A stretch of 64,000 nt of DNA from contig NZ_CP028922.1 in assembly GCF_003060825.1 (NCBI RefSeq), positions 2,148,501 to 2,212,500 of the forward strand, read 5' to 3'. This DNA is from Paenibacillus sp. CAA11 (GTDB lineage Bacteria; Bacillota; Bacilli; Paenibacillales; Paenibacillaceae). Every line of letters starts with the position of its first letter. Position 1 is the first letter of the stretch. Below, piece by piece: positions 26,711 to 35,993 of the stretch. Both the position numbers and the translations under genes were made by a program. The notes beneath the pieces were generated by a model. The model did no database searches. It was not told the origin of the DNA and saw only the letters and a list, made by a program, of their open reading frames with translations.

Positions 26711-28309
26711 TTGAATTTTCAACAATGGATTGCACCTGAATACTACAACCTTACTTCAGAGATGGAGAATCATCCGGCAGATAAGACTGCGCTTAAATGG
26801 TTAAGCGATCACGAAGAATATGAGGAAGTCACATATGGAAATCTGATGAAGCAGGCTAACCAGCTGGCTAATGGCCTTGGCGGCCTGGGATTGGTAAAAG
26901 GAGACCGTGTGCTCGTCATGGTACCGCGTAGAATTATCGCCTATGTGATTTACCTTGCCTGCCTAAAGCTTGGACTTGTTGTGATTCCTTCATCAGAAAT
27001 GCTGCGCGCCAAGGATTTGTCTTATCGGTTTGGTCATTCCGGTGCAAGAGCCGTCATCTCATGGTCAGATTGCACCCCAGAAGTGGACAAGATTGAAGAA
27101 GACCATCCGTCACTTGCATTCCGCATAGCGGTTCCCAGTCATCAGAATGATGTTCCTGAAGGCTGGGTCAACTTGGACAAGCTGATGAATGGACAACCCG
27201 ATGTATTTGAGGCAGTGCAGACACATCGTGATGATACGGCGATTCTCGCATACACCTCAGGGACAACGGGAAATCCCAAAGGAGTGGTTCACAGTCATGG
27301 CTGGGGATATGCCCACTTGCGCATCGCTTCGATCCTGTGGCTGGATATTCAAGAGTCGGATATGGTGTGGGCAACGGCAGCCCCTGGCTGGCAAAAGTGG
27401 ATATGGAGCCCGTTTCTTTCGGTACTCGGCAGAGGAGCGACAGGGTTTGTATACAGTGGTTCCTTTCAGCCAAGCCGCTATCTGGAACTGATGCAGAAAT
27501 ATAAAATTCAAGTCCTCTGCTGCACGCCAACAGAATATCGGATCATGGCGAAGACGGATGGACTTCATCATTTTGATCTGTCGAACCTGCGAAGTGCGGT
27601 ATCCGCAGGGGAGCCTCTCAATCAGGAAGTGATCGAAGTATTCAAGCGTCAATTCGACATTACAATTCGGGATGGCTATGGACAGACTGAGAGCACGCTG
27701 CTGATCGGGAACCTGATGAATACGCCTGTACGCTCAGGCTCTATGGGCAAAGCCATTTCACCAGGACTCATTGAGATTGTTGATGAATCCGGCCGTCCGG
27801 TAGCGCCAAATGAAGTAGGGGACATTGCGGTGCATGTGGACATGCCTGCCCTGTTCCGAACCTACTATAAGGATTCTGAACGGAAGAAGAGCAACGAGCG
27901 CGGGGAATTCTTCGTGACAGGAGACCGTGCGCGAATGGATGAAGACGGATATTTCTGGTACGAAGGGAGAAATGATGATATTATCATCAGCTCCGGTTAT
28001 ACCATCGGTCCGTTTGAGGTGGAAGAGGCACTGATGAAGCACGCGGTAGTGAAGGAATGCGCCGTTGTTGCAAGTCCTGACGAAATTCGCGGTTCTATCG
28101 TGAAGGCATTCGTCGTGTTAGTCGATGGGCTAGAGGGTACTAAAGAATTGGTACGTGAACTGCAGCATCATGTGAAAGCCTGGACGGCCCCCTATAAATA
28201 CCCAAGGAAAATTGAGTTTATATCCAGTCTGCCGAAGACGAGCTCCGGTAAAATTCGCAGAGTGGAGCTGCGTGAGCAGGAACGGAAGGCTTTGACTAGT
28301 AAGAACTGA
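26711..28309 (+). CDS. Acyl-CoA synthetase (MbcS/medium-chain type)
   Basis: ANL-family enzyme that activates a short, branched or medium-chain carboxylic acid to acyl-CoA via acyl-AMP. 532 residues: P-loop-like AYTSGTTGNPKG near residue 179, DGYGQTES near residue 322, the hinge region with TGDRARMDEDGY, and the catalytic Lys in KTSSGKIRR near residue 511. The overall pattern is the acetyl-CoA-synthetase-like group that includes Bacillus MbcS. TTG 26711 is the start; AAAGGAG lies ten bases upstream. The FapR-like site suggests coupling to membrane lipid synthesis. Confidence 0.93.
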   Translation: MNFQQWIAPEYYNLTSEMENHPADKTALKWLSDHEEYEEVTYGNLMKQANQLANGLGGLGLVKGDRVLVMVPRRIIAYVIYLACLKLGLVVIPSSEMLRAKDLSYRFGHSGARAVISWSDCTPEVDKIEEDHPSLAFRIAVPSHQNDVPEGWVNLDKLMNGQPDVFEAVQTHRDDTAILAYTSGTTGNPKGVVHSHGWGYAHLRIASILWLDIQESDMVWATAAPGWQKWIWSPFLSVLGRGATGFVYSGSFQPSRYLELMQKYKIQVLCCTPTEYRIMAKTDGLHHFDLSNLRSAVSAGEPLNQEVIEVFKRQFDITIRDGYGQTESTLLIGNLMNTPVRSGSMGKAISPGLIEIVDESGRPVAPNEVGDIAVHVDMPALFRTYYKDSERKKSNERGEFFVTGDRARMDEDGYFWYEGRNDDIIISSGYTIGPFEVEEALMKHAVVKECAVVASPDEIRGSIVKAFVVLVDGLEGTKELVRELQHHVKAWTAPYKYPRKIEFISSLPKTSSGKIRRVELREQERKALTSKN

Positions 28310-28317
28310 GGTACATG

Positions 28318-28366
28318 AAGCCGATTTGGATGCAGATAAACTGCAGCCAAATCGGCTTAAATTATT
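28318..28366 (+). terminator. Hairpin after the acyl-CoA synthetase gene
   Basis: AAGCCGATTTGG pairs with CCAAATCGGCTT, with an inner TGCAG/CTGCA. The tail is AAATTATTAT, a weak T-run. Confidence 0.65.
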
Positions 28367-28382
28367 ATAGGTCTTTGAGTCG

Positions 28383-28628
28383 CTATGAGCCTAAAGGTTG
28401 AGCTGGCTTTTTGATATTTTTATCCAAGTCATCACCTTGGTCGTTGTCTTGTTCCTCGTCTTCCTTTTCTTCATGAAATTCAATGGTGCTTTGTCCCGTG
28501 ATATAGTCAAATGGAGTGTAGTAAATATCAGGGATTCGTTTCTTTCTGATCATTTTGAATACAATTAAGCCTATTAAAACAATAAATAATCCTGATACAA
28601 AACACATAAAGAGTAAAATAAAATTCAT
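28383..28628 (-). CDS. DUF3951 small membrane protein
   Basis: Eighty-one residues: one N-terminal membrane helix (about 3-25), a basic stop-transfer stretch RKKR, then the family signature YYTPFDYITGQS and a very acidic tail. The orientation rule suggests the tail is cytoplasmic. The function of the family is unknown. ATG 28628 has GGGAGG upstream. It is read after ybaK with a 23-base gap, probably the same transcript. Confidence 0.75.
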   Translation of the reverse strand: MNFILLFMCFVSGLFIVLIGLIVFKMIRKKRIPDIYYTPFDYITGQSTIEFHEEKEDEEQDNDQGDDLDKNIKKPAQPLGS

Positions 28629-28651
28629 AATACCTCCCTTAATATATATAA

Positions 28652-29128
28652 TCAGAGCTGAATTAAATCAGCAAACTTGGCTTGAACCGTATCTAGCAGA
28701 TCCTGTGGCTCTAATTCTACCTGAACTCCGATTTTACCTGCACTAACAATGATGCTGTCTATTGCTGCAGCCTGCTGATCGACATAAGTGGGGTACAGCT
28801 TCTTCATACCAATGGGAGAACATCCGCCGCGTATATAACCCGTCCACTTTTGGAGCTCCTTTACCGGCAGCATCTCTATTTTCTTCTCGCCCGCAGCTTT
28901 TGCCGCCTTCTTCAAATCCAGCTCGCCTGATACAGGAATGACAAAGATATATATATTCTGTTTGTTATGGGCCGCAAGTGTCTTGTATACTCGTTCTTCT
29001 GGCCGGTTAATTTTCTCAGCCACCGCTGTGCCATGGATTCTTCCGTCCTCGGGATCATAGGAATGGATTTGATATGAAATGTGCTTGGTGTCTAAAATCC
29101 GCATGGCGTTTGTCTTATGAATTTGCAT
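28652..29128 (-). CDS. ybaK: Cys-tRNA(Pro) deacylase YbaK/EbsC
   Basis: Trans-editing factor that removes Cys from mischarged tRNA-Pro. 158 residues, full length. Conserved points visible: VYKTLAAHNKQ (with the catalytic Lys), GELDLKKAAKAAG, and GYIRGGCSPIGMKK, which lines the substrate pocket. ATG 29128 follows an AGAGGGGA-like site. No unusual feature. Confidence 0.95.
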   Translation of the reverse strand: MQIHKTNAMRILDTKHISYQIHSYDPEDGRIHGTAVAEKINRPEERVYKTLAAHNKQNIYIFVIPVSGELDLKKAAKAAGEKKIEMLPVKELQKWTGYIRGGCSPIGMKKLYPTYVDQQAAAIDSIIVSAGKIGVQVELEPQDLLDTVQAKFADLIQL

Positions 29129-29190
29129 AAATTTATCCCCTCTCTTGCAATTCGGTTAATTCATATTATACACGGAATCCAGAATTTTAC

Positions 29191-29219
29191 TTGAAAAGGG
29201 AACAAACGTTCCATATAAT
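29191..29219 (+). promoter_or_regulatory. LexA-boxed promoter
   Basis: TTGAAA (29191-29196), exactly 17 bases, TATAAT (29214-29219). Within the spacer is GAAC-AAAC-GTTC (29200-29211), which fits the Gram-positive SOS box core GAAC-RNRY-GTTC. A LexA dimer here would cover the polymerase site. Confidence 0.75.
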
Positions 29220-29235
29220 AAGATGAATCTATAAA

Positions 29236-29430
29236 ATGGAGATGCGGATACAGATGGATGATGACTTTTTGAAGGAGCTTAGAGAGACGGATCGTGATAA
29301 TGAGTGGAGATCGAAGCTTCTCATACGGGGAATGAAGCAAACGCTGGAGAAGCGGAAGCGGCAAAGCAAGCTTTCGAAATGGTTACACGGCCGAAAGCAC
29401 AAGCATAAAGGCTACGATTATTTCAAATAA
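29236..29430 (+). CDS. Small basic protein under a LexA-boxed promoter
   Basis: Sixty-four residues, no membrane segment, rich in Lys/Arg/His toward the end (KHKHKGYDYFK), acidic at the start. Three in-frame ATGs (29236, 29242, 29254) lie close together; 29254 would have GGAG twelve bases upstream, and 29236 lies only about ten bases from the expected transcript start, so the exact start is open. No family recognised. The promoter predicts induction by DNA damage. A strong terminator follows. Confidence 0.6.
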   Translation: MEMRIQMDDDFLKELRETDRDNEWRSKLLIRGMKQTLEKRKRQSKLSKWLHGRKHKHKGYDYFK

Positions 29431-29462
29431 ACTTCGATCAGTTTATAGGGTTTTCCGATAAG

Positions 29463-29497
29463 AACTGCTGCACTTTTTTTGTGCGGCAGTTTTTTTG
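29463..29497 (+). terminator. Terminator of the small SOS gene
   Basis: AACTGCTGCAC pairs with GTGCGGCAGTT (one G-T pair) over seven T's and is followed by a T-run. Confidence 0.9.
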
Positions 29498-29575
29498 TAT
29501 GGAGGGAACTAAAGAGATTAAGGAAGTAATAAGGAGATTAGTGGGTAAGTAAATAAGAAGACATCAGATTTGGGT

Positions 29576-29628
29576 TTGACAACATGTATATACAAGTAAT
29601 ATTATTGTTCTATACTTGTATATACATG
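29576..29628 (+). promoter_or_regulatory. Trehalose promoter with twin TreR-like operators
   Basis: TTGACA at 29576-29581 and TATTAT at 29600-29605 (18-base spacer). Two operators of the TTGTATATACA type form a perfect 16-base inverted repeat: 29583-29598 and 29613-29628, 14 bases apart. Their centres are about 30 bases apart, roughly three helical turns. One fills the promoter spacer and the other lies at the transcript start. No treR gene is in the window. Confidence 0.8.
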
Positions 29629-29675
29629 ATTAATATAGTTAGTGTTTAAAATTTGAAAAAGGGGGGCCATCTTAA

Positions 29676-31388
29676 ATGACTTATCAAGAATGGTGGCGGA
29701 AATCAACAATCTATCAGGTGTATCCCAAGAGCTTCATGGATACGACAGGAAATGGCGTTGGAGATATCCGCGGCTTGATCGACAAGTTAGATTATTTAAA
29801 AAATTTAGGAATTGATATGGTGTGGCTTCAGCCCGTCTATGTATCTCCGCAAAATGATAACGGTTACGATGTGGCAGATTACTGCCAGATCAATCCGGAC
29901 TATGGGACGATGGAGGATTTCGATGAACTCGTTCGAGAACTGAAGTCCCGCGGCATGGAGCTCATGCTGGATATTGTGGTCAACCATTCATCGACAGAGC
30001 ATCGATGGTTCCAAGAAAGCCGCAAATCTAGGGATAATCCTTATCGCGATTATTACATCTGGAAGGACCCGGGCCCTGACGGCGGTTACCCTAATAACTG
30101 GCAGTCCAAATTCGGTGGACCTGCGTGGCAGTATGATGAAACCACCGGGCAATATTTCTTAACATTGTTTGACAAAACCCAGGCAGATCTGAATTGGGAA
30201 AATCCGAAGCTTCGGGAAGAAGTAATTAAATTAATGACCTTCTGGGCCGAGAAGGGTGTTCGGGGTTTTAGACTAGACGTCATTAATCTAATCTCGAAGG
30301 ATCAGCAGTTCCCCGATGACGATGTAAGCGTTCTACCGGGAGATGGGCGAAGATTTTATACAGATGGCCCAAGAGTCCATGAATTTATTAAGGAATTGAA
30401 CGAGAAAGTCTTCTCTCCTTATCAAATTGTGACCGTTGGTGAAATGTCATCTACTACCCTGGAGAACTGCATTCGTTATTCCAATCCTAGTGAACATGAA
30501 TTTTCGATGACCTTTAGCTTCCATCATCTGAAAGTAGATTACCCGCACGGACAGAAATGGGAGCTCATGCCCTATGACTTCGAGCAGTTGAAGCGTCTCT
30601 TGTCCGAATGGCAGGTTGGAATGCAGCAAGGGGGAGGCTGGAACGCGCTCTTCCTGAATAATCACGATCAGCCGCGCGCCTTGTCGAGATTCACGGATGA
30701 CTTCCAATATCGGAAGGAAGGCGCGAAGCTGCTTGCCACTACGCTTCACGGGCTTCAAGGAACGCCTTATGTTTTTCAGGGAGAAGAAATAGGTATGCCT
30801 AACCCACAATGGAATGATATTTCGGAATTACGGGATATTGAATCTCTCAACATGTACCGAATCATGCAGGAGAATGGGAAGACACGGGAAGAGGCTTTTG
30901 AGATCATTAAGCAGCGTTCTCGCGATAACTCCAGAACTCCGATGCAGTGGAACTCGGATGCACAGGCAGGCTTCACTACCGGAACCCCGTGGATTAAAGT
31001 CGATGAACGATATCCAGAAATTAATGCAGAGAGAGAAATGAACGATCCCGATTCGATCTTTAACCACTACAAGAGACTTATTTCGCTGCGCAAGGAGTAT
31101 CCGATCTTAACTGAGGGGATTTATCATCGTTTGGATGAAGCACATCCCCAGGTATTTGCTTATTCCCGTTCCTCTGAGAATGAAACGCTAGTGGTTGTCT
31201 CCAATTTCAGCAATGAAGCAGTAGAATTTGAGTTCCCTCAAGACTTTGTGCTGGAGCAGCTTGATGGAAGAGAGCATACACTGCTCATTGGCAACACAGA
31301 GGAGAAGCCGGCATTGCGGAAGTTGATATCGCTGTCACCATTTGCTTCCTATATGTGGCTTATTCACGACCTTAAGAAATTAAACTGA
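29676..31388 (+). CDS. treA: Phospho-alpha-(1,1)-glucosidase (trehalose-6-phosphate hydrolase)
   Basis: Splits cytoplasmic trehalose-6-phosphate into glucose and glucose-6-phosphate. 570 residues of GH13: DIVVNHSS near residue 98, GFRLDVINL with the nucleophile Asp near residue 199, GEMSS with the acid Glu near residue 255, and LFLNNHDQPR near residue 325. Pairing with a trehalose PTS transporter fixes the substrate (called treC in enterics). AAAGGGGGG precedes ATG 29676. First gene of the tre operon. Confidence 0.96.
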   Translation: MTYQEWWRKSTIYQVYPKSFMDTTGNGVGDIRGLIDKLDYLKNLGIDMVWLQPVYVSPQNDNGYDVADYCQINPDYGTMEDFDELVRELKSRGMELMLDIVVNHSSTEHRWFQESRKSRDNPYRDYYIWKDPGPDGGYPNNWQSKFGGPAWQYDETTGQYFLTLFDKTQADLNWENPKLREEVIKLMTFWAEKGVRGFRLDVINLISKDQQFPDDDVSVLPGDGRRFYTDGPRVHEFIKELNEKVFSPYQIVTVGEMSSTTLENCIRYSNPSEHEFSMTFSFHHLKVDYPHGQKWELMPYDFEQLKRLLSEWQVGMQQGGGWNALFLNNHDQPRALSRFTDDFQYRKEGAKLLATTLHGLQGTPYVFQGEEIGMPNPQWNDISELRDIESLNMYRIMQENGKTREEAFEIIKQRSRDNSRTPMQWNSDAQAGFTTGTPWIKVDERYPEINAEREMNDPDSIFNHYKRLISLRKEYPILTEGIYHRLDEAHPQVFAYSRSSENETLVVVSNFSNEAVEFEFPQDFVLEQLDGREHTLLIGNTEEKPALRKLISLSPFASYMWLIHDLKKLN

Positions 31389-31402
31389 GAGGAGCCGTCT
31401 CT

Positions 31403-33367
31403 ATGGCAATTGATCGTAAGCAGGTTGAGAGTATCATTGAGGCTGTTGGCGGAAAAGAGAATATTGAAGCAGCAACTCACTGTGTGACAAGACTCCGTTT
31501 CGCTCTAGCCGATGAGAGTAAAATAGATGAACGTATGCTGGAGCAGAATGATCTGGTAAAGGGACATTTCTCCACCCAAGGACAATTTCAAGTCGTCATC
31601 GGTCCGGGAATCGTCGATAAGGTCTATGACGAGATGATCTCCATAACAGGTGGGCAGCGTTCTTCTAAGGAAGATGTGAAGAAGCTGGCAGGGAAGAAGC
31701 AGAATCCGCTGCAGCAGGCTATTAAGGTGCTTGCAGACATCTTTATTCCGATCCTGCCAGCGATCGTTACAGCAGGTCTGCTGCTTGGGATTAATAATAT
31801 TTTAACGGGTCCGGGGATCTTTTACGAAGGAAAGTCGCTTGTAGAGGTATATCCGGCATGGACCGATTTTGCTTCGATCATTAACTTGATTGCGAATACG
31901 GCCTTTACCTTCTTGCCGGCCCTGATCGGTTGGTCCGCAGTAACCCGGTTTGGTGGTAGCCCGCTGCTCGGAATTGTGCTGGGGCTAATCCTGGTTCATC
32001 CGGACTTGCTAAATGCAAATAACTATGCAACAGCTAAGCTGGAAGGTACTGTTCCGGTATGGGACCTGTTTGGCTGGCATATTAACAAGATTGGTTATCA
32101 GGGACAAGTTTTGCCCGTGCTCGTGTCTTCTTATTTGCTATCTAAAATTGAAATTTTCCTGCGCAAGCGTGTAGCCGATTCCATTAAGCTTCTTGTTGTT
32201 GCGCCGGTTACGCTTCTGATTACAGGCTTCTTAGCTTTTACCGTGATCGGTCCAATTACGTTCGCTATTGGCAATGCGATTACGGATGGCCTTACTTACA
32301 TCTTTGATACTTTACCAGCTCTTGGCGGTCTACTATACGGAGGTTTTTACGCCCTGCTTGTCGTAACAGGCCTGCATCATACCTTCCTTGCTGTGGATGT
32401 ACAGCTTATCGGCAGTACAGGCGGTACTTATCTGTGGCCAATGCTTGCATTGTCCAATATTGCCCAAGGTTCTGCGGCTCTGGCCATGCTGTTTGTGCTT
32501 AGAGACCAGAAGACAAAGGGCCTGGCTGTAACCTCTTCGGTATCGGCCTTCCTTGGAGTCACAGAGCCAGCCATCTTCGGGGTTAATATCCGTTATAAAT
32601 ACCCATTCATTTTTGGAATGATCGGTTCGGCTATTGGCGGTATTCTGCTTACTATTAATCATGTTCTTGCTTCATCTATCGGAGTGGGAGGTGTTCCTGG
32701 CTTCCTCTCTATCTTCCCGGATCAATGGGGAGTATTCTTCATTGGCATGGCTATTGTTCTCGTAATTCCGTTCGTTCTTACCGTATTGTATGGTAAATCC
32801 GCGACCCGCAAACGGCAAGCGGCTGGAGCGAGCACTGAAGCTTCATCTGCGGCTTCTGGCCAGATTGTAACAACTTCACCGGATCGTAAGGAACCTGTGG
32901 ATGTACTGGAGATTCACGCACCTATATCAGGGGTCGCTGAGAATCTGGATCAAGTTCCGGATCCGGCTTTTGCAGAGAAGCAGATGGGTGATGGCATAGC
33001 GATTGAGCCTTCGAGCGGAAAGGTCGTAGCCCCATTTGATGCTAAGGTTGTTCATGTAATCAAAAGCAAGCATGCAATGATTCTTGAACATGCGAGCGGG
33101 GTTCAAGTGCTGATCCATGTAGGTATTGAAACCGTTTCACTGAAGGGCAATGGCTTTAAATTGCATGCGGAGATCGGTGATGAGGTCAAAGCTGGCCAGC
33201 TGCTGCTTGAATTTGATATGGAGGCCATTCGAAATGCAGGATTGCCTCTGATAACACCGATCATTATACCTGATGGGCAGGATATCGTAGAACGGGTAGA
33301 GCAAGCGGAGACCGGAAAGGTTGATGCAGGTAGGCATACGGTTCTTAAAGTTCACTTGGCCTCTTAA
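31403..33367 (+). CDS. treP: PTS trehalose transporter EIIBCA
   Basis: Takes up trehalose and phosphorylates it to trehalose-6-phosphate. 654 residues: EIIB (about 1-80; phospho-Cys in THCVTRLRF near residue 27), EIIC with about ten helices (about 105-465), and a Glc-type EIIA at the end (about 500-650; phospho-His in VLIHVGIETV). Bacillus subtilis TreP lacks EIIA, so this fused form is self-contained. GAGAGGAG precedes ATG 31403. It starts 14 bases after treA. Confidence 0.95.
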   Translation: MAIDRKQVESIIEAVGGKENIEAATHCVTRLRFALADESKIDERMLEQNDLVKGHFSTQGQFQVVIGPGIVDKVYDEMISITGGQRSSKEDVKKLAGKKQNPLQQAIKVLADIFIPILPAIVTAGLLLGINNILTGPGIFYEGKSLVEVYPAWTDFASIINLIANTAFTFLPALIGWSAVTRFGGSPLLGIVLGLILVHPDLLNANNYATAKLEGTVPVWDLFGWHINKIGYQGQVLPVLVSSYLLSKIEIFLRKRVADSIKLLVVAPVTLLITGFLAFTVIGPITFAIGNAITDGLTYIFDTLPALGGLLYGGFYALLVVTGLHHTFLAVDVQLIGSTGGTYLWPMLALSNIAQGSAALAMLFVLRDQKTKGLAVTSSVSAFLGVTEPAIFGVNIRYKYPFIFGMIGSAIGGILLTINHVLASSIGVGGVPGFLSIFPDQWGVFFIGMAIVLVIPFVLTVLYGKSATRKRQAAGASTEASSAASGQIVTTSPDRKEPVDVLEIHAPISGVAENLDQVPDPAFAEKQMGDGIAIEPSSGKVVAPFDAKVVHVIKSKHAMILEHASGVQVLIHVGIETVSLKGNGFKLHAEIGDEVKAGQLLLEFDMEAIRNAGLPLITPIIIPDGQDIVERVEQAETGKVDAGRHTVLKVHLAS

Positions 33368-33375
33368 ATTTAAGA

Positions 33376-33409
33376 TGAGCACAGCCTTATAATGGCTGTG
33401 CTCTTTTTT
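33376..33409 (+). terminator. Terminator of the tre operon
   Basis: GAGCACAGCC pairs with GGCTGTGCTC, followed by seven T's. Confidence 0.93.
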
Positions 33410-33506
33410 TACCTCCTCATCTCCTGAAGAAGAGTGTTATACTGGTTAGGATAAAGCTGGAACCTATCTTTATAACTATGATTTTTAATAGATGAAGGGG
33501 CCTCTA

Positions 33507-35354
33507 ATGCACAAATTTTCTGTAACCCTTAATGATCGGATGACAACTAACAACAGTGGTCACATTCTATATGTTTATGATGAAATAGATTATTATGTCG
33601 ATAATGCTGTAATTTATATTTCTACAGGAATAGAGCAAGGGCATCATCTGATCCTAATCGACAACCCATCCGCATACGAACGAATTTATTATAAATTGTT
33701 GAATCAATGGTCTGAACAGGTAATAAACGAACGAATTAGCTATTTGGATAACCGGCTGTATTATCACCAGAACGGCAACTTCCACAGTGGTCAGATTATT
33801 AAGAATTTCAAGGATATTATTAATGGGTTCAAGGAACAAAAGACACCTATTCGAACTTGGGCCCATGTTGAGTGGGATGAAGAAGATAGCGATATGAATA
33901 TTGCTCAGAAGCTTGAGGAATTTGAACGTAAGGCGGATGCGGCTGTCAGGGAAGAAGGAGTGGTCTCGGTTTGTGCTTATGATGGCCATGCCTTAAATGC
34001 TTCGCTTCAGAATACGCTGCTTAGAACTCATGAATATTTGATGACCGATCAGGAGCTTGTGAAATCGAATCTCTATGCAGGGCATTCCCAGGATGAGGAT
34101 AAGGTGATTTTCCCATCCTTATTTGTCCAGCAGCAGCTCTATCAGGAACAAAAAAACATGCTGATCGAGAAGCAGGCGGCCGAGGAAGCCAATAAAGCCA
34201 AGAGTGCTTTTCTTGCTATGATGAGTCATGAGATCAGAACCCCTATGAATGGAATCCTTGGGATGACACAGCTGCTGATGGATACGCCGCTAGCAGAAGA
34301 ACAGGTGGAATATACGCGGATTATTCAATCCAGCGGTGCCGCCTTACTGAAGATCGTGAATGACATCCTTGATTATTCTAAGAATGAGGCAGGTCATACC
34401 CGTCTGTATCTAGAGCCCTTCAGTATTAGAAATGTGCTCGGGGAAGCTATGGATCTGCTGAAGATTCAGGCCACGGCCAAACAGCTTGAGCTCTCAGCCC
34501 ATGTTCATTCGAGTGTGCCGGAGCGGCTGATTGGTGACTCTAGCAGATTAAGACAAGTACTGATGAATCTGATTAGTAATGCAATAAAGTTTACTACAGA
34601 AGGGGAGATATTTATCTCGGTCGACAGCTTGTCTGATGAGGATGGCAAGTGTGAAATACGCTTCTCGGTCCGGGATACGGGTATCGGTGTAGATGCAGCA
34701 TTAATTCCTCGCCTGTTTGATCCTTTCTACCAGATAGAGAATAGCGTGACTCGAAAGCAGGAGGGGACCGGTCTGGGACTTGCAATCAGCAAGCAGCTGG
34801 TTGAGCTCATGAGCGGAGCCATTTGGATGGAGCCTCGTTCTGAGAGGGGATCGAATTTTACCTTTACTGCTCTCTTTGAGTCCTGCAGCGAGACTTGTGA
34901 GCTGGCAAGTTCTTCTGACAGGATCGTGCGCGAGAGCACGGATTTGAATATACTGCTAGCTGATCACAACGAGGTGAATCAGGCGGTTCTTCAGAACATG
35001 CTGAGCAGATGGGGGTATAGCTCCATTACGGCCTTACAAGGATCACTAGTTAAAGAGGCTGTGGAGAGGCACAAGATCGATATCATCTTTATAGATGTAC
35101 ATAGGACCGCCGCAGACGGGTTCTCTATCGTTAGGCAAATTCGCGACGGCCTGCCTTATGCTGGTTATCAGCCATATATTATAGCTGTAACCACATTGGA
35201 GGGAAATATTAGGGAGGAATACAGATCGGAAGGGATGAATTATTTCTTAGAAAAACCGATTTCTGCTGAATCTCTAAAAAATATATTGGATCAGATCACG
35301 GAAGATATGGTGTCTAGGCAACAGACGGCAGTTAATTGCAGGGGGCTGTCCTAA
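33507..35354 (+). CDS. MEDS-domain hybrid histidine kinase
   Basis: Cytoplasmic sensor kinase of 615 residues with no membrane helix. An N-terminal MEDS (DcmR sensory) domain of about 170 residues ([17 protein letters not shown]; later [10 protein letters not shown]) is followed by HisKA ([15 protein letters not shown] near residue 240), HATPase (GTGLGLAIS near 420) and a receiver (about 475-595). The receiver keeps the phospho-Asp (IDVHR) and Lys (EKP), but its acidic pair is Asp-His (ADHNE) and the Pro after the Asp is missing, so it may not be phosphorylated normally. ATG 33507 is favoured (GAAGGGG upstream) over ATG 33492. No partner regulator is adjacent. Confidence 0.88.
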   Translation: MHKFSVTLNDRMTTNNSGHILYVYDEIDYYVDNAVIYISTGIEQGHHLILIDNPSAYERIYYKLLNQWSEQVINERISYLDNRLYYHQNGNFHSGQIIKNFKDIINGFKEQKTPIRTWAHVEWDEEDSDMNIAQKLEEFERKADAAVREEGVVSVCAYDGHALNASLQNTLLRTHEYLMTDQELVKSNLYAGHSQDEDKVIFPSLFVQQQLYQEQKNMLIEKQAAEEANKAKSAFLAMMSHEIRTPMNGILGMTQLLMDTPLAEEQVEYTRIIQSSGAALLKIVNDILDYSKNEAGHTRLYLEPFSIRNVLGEAMDLLKIQATAKQLELSAHVHSSVPERLIGDSSRLRQVLMNLISNAIKFTTEGEIFISVDSLSDEDGKCEIRFSVRDTGIGVDAALIPRLFDPFYQIENSVTRKQEGTGLGLAISKQLVELMSGAIWMEPRSERGSNFTFTALFESCSETCELASSSDRIVRESTDLNILLADHNEVNQAVLQNMLSRWGYSSITALQGSLVKEAVERHKIDIIFIDVHRTAADGFSIVRQIRDGLPYAGYQPYIIAVTTLEGNIREEYRSEGMNYFLEKPISAESLKNILDQITEDMVSRQQTAVNCRGLS

Positions 35355-35366
35355 CAGGACAGCCCC
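35342..35366 (+). terminator. Hairpin at the end of the MEDS kinase gene
   Basis: GGGGCTGTCC pairs perfectly with GGACAGCCCC around the stop codon; the T-run after it is weak. Confidence 0.6.
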
Positions 35367-35389
35367 TCCACTGTTTTCGTGATCTAAGG

Positions 35390-35611
35390 TTACCTCAGCG
35401 AGTGAACAAGCATAAAGATCGCTAAGGCAATGATATAAGTAATTAGTCTCTGCAATTTTTGTTGTCTGTCCACAAGGATAATGTCCAAAATGGCAGCAAG
35501 GCCTAAAATACTTATCGCAATGATGTAAGACAGCGTCGTTTGAAAAGCTACATTAATAAGCAGCGCGATTAAAACTAGTATAAGCCCAAACCTTTTATTA
35601 ATTTCAAACAC
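35390..35611 (-). CDS. Small membrane protein, unknown
   Basis: Seventy-three residues, two predicted membrane helices (about 7-45, possibly broken into two, and 56-72) with a basic loop DRQQKLQR between. No family recognised. GTG 35611 is the first possible start; its ribosome site is poor (GAGAG immediately before), so the start is uncertain. The nearest upstream minus-strand gene is over 380 bases away. Confidence 0.5.
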   Translation of the reverse strand: MFEINKRFGLILVLIALLINVAFQTTLSYIIAISILGLAAILDIILVDRQQKLQRLITYIIALAIFMLVHSLR

Positions 35612-35684
35612 CTCTCTAACATAAATAATAAGTCACTGTTTATTTTAACATAGAATCTACGGTCACCCATAATCCGCACAATGA

Positions 35685-35957
35685 GTGTTATTCAACAACG
35701 CTGCAATTCAAATTGCATGTAGAGAGGATTATTGGAATACATCGATAGAGGATTTTGAGATGAGCTTCCGCATTAATTTCATTTCCGTTGCGACGATATG
35801 TCACCGGCTGATCCCTACAATGATCGAGCGTGGATTTGGACGCATCGTCAACACCACGAGCGGGCGCTTCTTCCACGCCCAGAACTTTACGGGGCTGACG
35901 CTGGAAGAGGCGGTTGCGAAGGCAGAGCAGATTGAATCTAATCCGTATATCATTTGA
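35685..35957 (+). pseudogene. Short-chain dehydrogenase remnant
   Basis: The reading from VLFNNAAIQIA through FRINFISVATICHRLIP and GRIVNTTSG is the middle of an SDR, including NNAA (a cofactor-binding motif) and the strand before the catalytic Ser. The N-terminal GxxxGxG fold is absent and the segment holding the YxxxK catalytic pair is missing: after NTTSG it jumps to what looks like the C-terminal end (GLTLEEAVAKAEQ). So both a 5' loss and an internal deletion are inferred. It converges on the MmyB-like regulator. Confidence 0.7.
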
Positions 35958-35993
35958 ACTATAAACTTTGAGCCTGGGGCACGGGCTTTCTAT

